Assembly: GCF_963678635.1 (NCBI RefSeq)
Contig: NC_087065.1
Coordinates: forward strand, 2,668,001 to 2,732,000
From: Symsagittifera roscoffensis
Taxonomy: Eukaryota; Xenacoelomorpha; Acoela; Convolutidae
Direction of reading: 5' to 3'
Length of the DNA stretch: 64,000 nt
In this document: positions 59,676 through 64,000 of the stretch, one piece after another
Numbering within the stretch: the first letter of the stretch is position 1
How the letters are laid out: each line of letters starts with the position of its first letter
Translations under genes and position numbers: made by a program
The notes under the pieces: model-generated
Seen by the model: only the letters and a program-made list of their open reading frames with translations
What the model was told of the DNA's origin: nothing
The model's database searches: none

Positions 59676-60089
59676 TGGTTTGAAACTATCTCCAAAAACA
59701 AAATGATTTCAGCAGATAAAATAAAAGGTCAGAAAAGCTACCCTATTTTGTACCCTGATAGCATACCAATATAGGGTTTGGAAATGCATACTTCCGGAAA
59801 GTTTCCAAACTCAGGACTAAGCGTTGCACTCAAGACTAAGCGCACCTTGCTATAGCGCTGAAAATTTCAGGTTCGTTTTTTTTATATTTAACTTTTGTGA
59901 GAAAAAGATGAAAAGAATCATAAAACGCATTATCTCAAAGTAAAAAAATTTGAGCCGTCATACTTGATCGCCAGATTTGGAACTACTGAATGTACCCGGT
60001 TTAGGACTTATTAAGTAAAAAAAAGTCAATTAAGAGAGGATACAGGTATAAATATTGCAAAACAGCGCACATGGTGGGGTTTAATTTTG
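59676..60089. other. Spacer between two non-LTR copies, nothing recognised
   Basis: A+T-rich sequence holding the 5' UTR of the first copy and the 3' UTR of the second. It contains a short repeated ACTCAGGACTAAGCG / ACTCAAGACTAAGCG pair near 59810-59845. There is no ORF or RNA gene. Confidence 0.4.
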
Positions 60090-62580
60090 CTAGCCTTCTA
60101 GTGCCTCCATGATGCATCCTGCGTTGCCTCTTTGGATGATGAGGCTGAATCGTTGTTTCAGCTTTCGAAAAGAGGCCAGATCACCTGTGACCGTGTCTAC
60201 GCGACTGGCAAGATCTTGGAGGATTGTCAAGGAAGTCCTACCTATAGCACCTGATGTGTCGATGGCAATTGGGTCAAAATGAACAAATGTGGGCAGGTCA
60301 GAGTAGAATCGGCATCGCGGTGAATTCCCATAGGTTCCAATATTCATAGGTTCCAAAAACAAAAACCAGTCGCATAAGTTCCAAAATTTATCTTCTTGAA
60401 TTCTGATTGGTTGAAATTTGAGCAAACGAATTTATGGATCGGTTGTTTACTGTTCAGCCAGAATAAACTCAAGCTGCAGAATAGTGACCGTGGCAGCCGC
60501 GTCAACGTGTTGCGAGCTTGCCACCAAAGGGTAGGACTCTATACGAGATTTAGAGCCGGTTATCGGTGCGTATTCATAGGTTCCAAAATAAAAAATCAGA
60601 CCCATAGGTTTCAAAATGAAAAAGCAGTCGCATAAGTTCCAAATCTTTTCAATTGGTCAAAAGACTAAATTATCCGAGTCTCGGTTTAAGGTCGCCGGTG
60701 GGCGCTACGCGCGCCTAGCGCGCCCACCGGCGACTTTAAACCGAGACTCGGATAATTTAGTCTTTTGACCAATTGAAAAGATTTGGAACTTATGCGACTG
60801 CTTTTTTATTTTGGAACCTATGGGTCTGATTTTTTATTTTGGAACCTATGAATACGCACCGGTTTCCGCTTGTGAGGCCGCGGTTGAAGTACAGGCTCCA
60901 AAGCGGATGAAATCTTGGCTGTTTTTCAGCGCTTCCTTCACGAGTACGTTGCAGTTGTTGTGCCTGGTGAAACGGTGCTTAATTTTAGGGCATATCAGAG
61001 CATGTAACCCATCTGCAGCAGCGAAAAGCCCACATTTGCACTCATGTTAAGCTGTGACTGGTGCCCCCAGGCGCAGTGCTGATGCAATGCGAAACTCGTC
61101 GTCCGAAAGACTGAGTCCCAGAGGGCGGGATGGTAAAACTTCAACCCAGTCACCTGCTCCTACGGCCCGTGCACCTTGAAGACGAGCAGCTTCTCTAAGC
61201 GAAGTGGCGGAGTCGAGAAGGGCGGTGAACTGGCGTTGGAAGATTGGAGACAACCACCCTTTCTGGTGAACGCTGAGTGTTTGGCTGGTGAAGCTGTGCC
61301 CGCTTAGAGACTCCCAGTGTCTGCTGGCTTCTGCGAACCAAACATCTGCAGTGACGCAACCGTAGATCTTGAACTTCAGTGTGGCAGTGGCTACGTACGA
61401 CAAAATGAACATCGACGAGGAAATAGAAGAAGATCTTAGAACGCCGAAACCCCCGTCCTTGGTTGGCAGCGAGAATTATTTTTGACTTCCTTCATTTAGC
61501 AAGCAGTTGAAGACGCGCGCAAGTTCTGTCGATACGTGCTGGTCGAGTTACTTCAGCTGGTTCAAAGGACATACATCAACTTCGGCATCATGAAACAGTT
61601 TTTCATCAGGAAGAAAGCCGCTTGGCTTGGTAGTTGATGGGTGCGTTCTGTCAGTCTCTTGACGTTGTCAAGTTTGGATTTGAGTTCACACCTGATTGCT
61701 TCCTCAACCAAGCCGGCACCCATCAAGGTGGTCATCGATGGGTTGACCACTGTAATGTTCGGAAACTTGGCGCTGAACTCACTTTCAATGGTTTCTTTGT
61801 TCGGACCGAAGGCGGTGATCTCGCACTTCTTGACGTTGAGTTGGAGTCCTACGCGCTCAGTATTTTTGCGGACAACTATGAGGTCTCTAAGAGCTGTCCG
61901 CCAGTAGTCTCCGAAAGAAACATCGTCGAGGTAACCAAGCCTCAGTTTACTTACGAGTTCCTTGAGACAAGCGTGGAGGACCAAACAGAAGGCAAATGTG
62001 GCAAGCGGGTCGCCCTGTTGGAAACCTTCAGCTGGCTTGACTATGTAATCACCATGTAAGAGGAAACTTGACTCCTTGTAGCAACTTTTGACGAACTGGA
62101 GGATCTCCGGTGCGTGTTCAGCAATGCATTCAAACATTGTGTCCCGTCTGACACTGTTGAACGCGTTGGAGAAATCGATCTTGACAAACGCTTCGTTCGC
62201 GCACGCAGAAGCAATGTACTCTCTGGCAGCGCGTGAGGCGGCTTCTGTAGTGGCTTGAAAAAAGACTGAAACTTGCGATGCATTCGTCGAGAAACGCACT
62301 TGGCAGTGAGACGTCTCAGTGTTTCTCCAATTGCAATGGGGCGTATGCCTCCGCATTTCTTTTTTAGGGATATCAGTGTCGCGCTTGATAGAACAGGCTT
62401 GATGAACTCTGGCAGGTCGCCACGCCAAAACAAAATGCAGAACTCAGTTCCTGACGCGACAAGCTGGTTACCTGCTTCGTTCGCTGAAGAGGACACTGCA
62501 TCTTTTAGATGTTGCGGACGTAGTCCTGAGGGACCTGCAGCGCTGCCAAATTGGAACTGTTTAAGACTGAAAATTGAATT
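60090..62580 (-). pseudogene. Second non-LTR retrotransposon, 5'-truncated and interrupted
   Basis: A related but distinct subfamily of the same class. The sequence begins inside the RT at G-S-A-A-G-P-S-G-L-R-P-Q-H near 62550, as expected for a 5'-truncated insertion. QGDPLATFAF and LGYLDDVSF are present (62428-61562). A frameshift lies near 62300-62270. The C-terminal part (61412-61047) ends at a TAA just before the zinc site, which is still readable (C-K-C-G, H-A-L-I-C). Between about 60890 and 60930 the R-P-D...W-D endonuclease core is absent. The tail at 60425-60090 resumes after the foldback insertion. Confidence 0.8.
60319..60861. mobile_element. Foldback insertion with a 142-bp-arm palindrome
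   Basis: This segment splits the C-terminal coding region of the second non-LTR copy. Its right half is a near-perfect palindrome: arms 60564-60705 and 60720-60861, a 14-nt loop and about three mismatches. CATAGGTTCC and GCATAAGTTCC motifs recur in the arms and again in the left part (60330-60395). The outer ends GGTGaatTC and GAataCGCACC are roughly inverted. No ORF is present, so it would be a non-autonomous foldback or MITE-like element. The target duplication is unclear. Confidence 0.65.
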
Positions 62581-63082
62581 TTAACTTGAAAAAAATGTCA
62601 AATATTAGAAATATTCTGACGTTTCGATTATGGGTAAGACTTAGGTTTGAACTTTAAAATAGTTATAAGTCAATAAAATTAAATTAAAATACGAACACTT
62701 TCGCTATGACAAGCATAATCAGGTATGTATAATTAGTAGCAAAAACTTCGTACTAATTTTTAAGTACTGCGATGAGCATCCAGTTTTTACTATAAAACAT
62801 TAACAATTGAAGAAATTTTTGCTAAAAATCGAATTTCAAACATTTTCGCAACTATGGGCATTGTCAGGATTTTTACAATAAACTAATCTAAATGACAAAA
62901 ATACATCAATTTACAAATGTTATTTACAATAAATCATATACATTTTGGTTCTAAACCATCATGTTAAAAAATTAGCCAATCACAGTTGACCTCTAAATTA
63001 GTGTTAAGATTAAAATACTTTTAATCTCTAAAATTAATTAAACAGTTTCAAATTAATTTGTCTGGAAGTTTCTGAGTCATAA
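62581..63082. other. A+T-rich spacer, nothing recognised
   Basis: About 500 bp of A+T-rich DNA between the truncated non-LTR copy and the right-hand LTR. I see no ORF, RNA gene or repeat. Confidence 0.45.
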
Positions 63083-64000
63083 TGTGACATTTGACTAGAA
63101 TGGACAAAACGCAATTTTGTATTCGAATTTATATTGGAACATCTGACCGAGAGAATTGATGGTCTTTGTGGATTAGTGACGCTAATTGAACGATTAGACA
63201 AATCGGGAGGGGTTAGTTTTGACTAAAATGCTAATTTTTAAAAAATCGTTTCGAAAAAAAGACACGTCACGACATTGAGGTTTCGCACCAACTGAAACGG
63301 CAAAACACAACAACAACAAGTTTCTCAGAGAGAACAACTATATTCGTTGAAATAGACGAGGTGAACAATACAAATTGGAACAGCAATTGAAATTATTGTT
63401 GGAAGACCATTCCGAGTTGTAACGATTTTGCAAATACAATCGTTATAAAGTAACTCACGAGAACCAGGAAGGGTGTTGGGACGACGTGTCCAGCCTTCCG
63501 GAAAGAAATAAGGACGTTATTTCTCCGGATTCCAGAACACGGAAGGGTCTCGGGAGAGGACTTAAACATTATTTTAATAAACTTTTAGCTTCCTGGAGAT
63601 GTCCTGAATTGAACTAATAACATCCAAATTCGTTTTCAGTTTATGAGAAGCTAGAGGTTGAGGGAAAGGGTTGATCCATCTTCGATGAGATGATGATTTT
63701 TATCTACTGAAGAAAAACAATAGTAATAAAGTAAATAAGTAGTAGCCCTGTTTTTAAAGTGACCTCGTGGTCTGGGGATACTGAGACCCAGCCATGAGCT
63801 CACTACTATGCATATAATTAAGGTAATTAGAGCGTTCTGATTGAAGCCGGAAACATTAACGTTTTTGTCGAGCCGATTGAAAAGACCACCAAAAGAACTG
63901 GCTTTGGTAGAGACGGTGAAAAGCATGCAGAGCTTTGTTTAGACGCGGGCCAGTCGTTTTACAACCTAGCCTTATTTTCCGTCGATATGTAATTCCGGGC
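63083..64000 (+). repeat. Diverged LTR of the same family on the plus strand, cut by the window end
   Basis: It starts TGTGACATTTGACTAGAATGG, the sense start of the A/B LTRs with changes, and ends TCCGTCGATATGTAATTCCGGGC, which lacks only about ten bases of the LTR end. Shared blocks include the GGAAGGGTCTCGGG segment, TGGTCTGGGGATACTGAGACC and the conserved hairpin (63417-63448). It is either a solo LTR or the 5' LTR of another element that continues to the right. Confidence 0.85.

Overview
This is metazoan nuclear DNA. The only host genes are an intron-containing KIF23/MKLP1-type kinesin-6 and an ENT4/PMAT-type (SLC29A4-like) transporter, both animal-type proteins. Flanks and introns are strongly A+T-rich with low-complexity A runs, and the rest is retrotransposon. 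I cannot name the species. A pyrimidine-AG acceptor lies just upstream of both host start codons, which would suit an animal with spliced-leader trans-splicing, but this is inference.

Layout. 1-3958: gene-poor, with two microsatellites and one compositionally distinct island. 3959-11154, minus strand: the kinesin in two recognisable exons (7006-9255 and 3959-4285), separated by a 2.7 kb intron that holds a degenerate satellite, and upstream of it the single-exon transporter (9622-11154). 11904-55269, minus strand: one giant Ty3/gypsy-class LTR retrotransposon, 'element B' (24.5 kb without its guest), with a second member of the same family, 'element A' (12101-30955), nested in its 3' LTR. 55270-62580, minus strand: two decayed non-LTR retrotransposons of the restriction-like-endonuclease type, one with an N-terminal PHD finger and a 1,252-bp internal tandem duplication, the other split by a foldback insertion with a long palindrome. 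63083-64000, plus strand: a diverged LTR of the same family as A and B, cut by the window end.

The giant element is the main find. In sense order it has: 5' LTR; a primer-binding site; a 2.9 kb leader with a CCTCCGGATT-type repeat array; gag; pol (two zinc knuckles, aspartic protease, RT, RNase H, a long extra linker, integrase, and a C-terminal domain that I read as a TARG1/OARD1-like macro domain); then, in the position where retroviruses carry env, a third ORF of about 2,980 codons holding a complete SGNH (GDSL-type) hydrolase signature; then a 3' UTR, a polypurine tract and the 3' LTR. A and B carry different lesions, so no copy here is intact. Their LTR pairs differ at only 3 and 4 positions by eye, so both insertions are young. 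The LTRs share a 13-bp hairpin whose stem shows compensatory changes in the third, diverged LTR, which is direct evidence for a conserved RNA structure.
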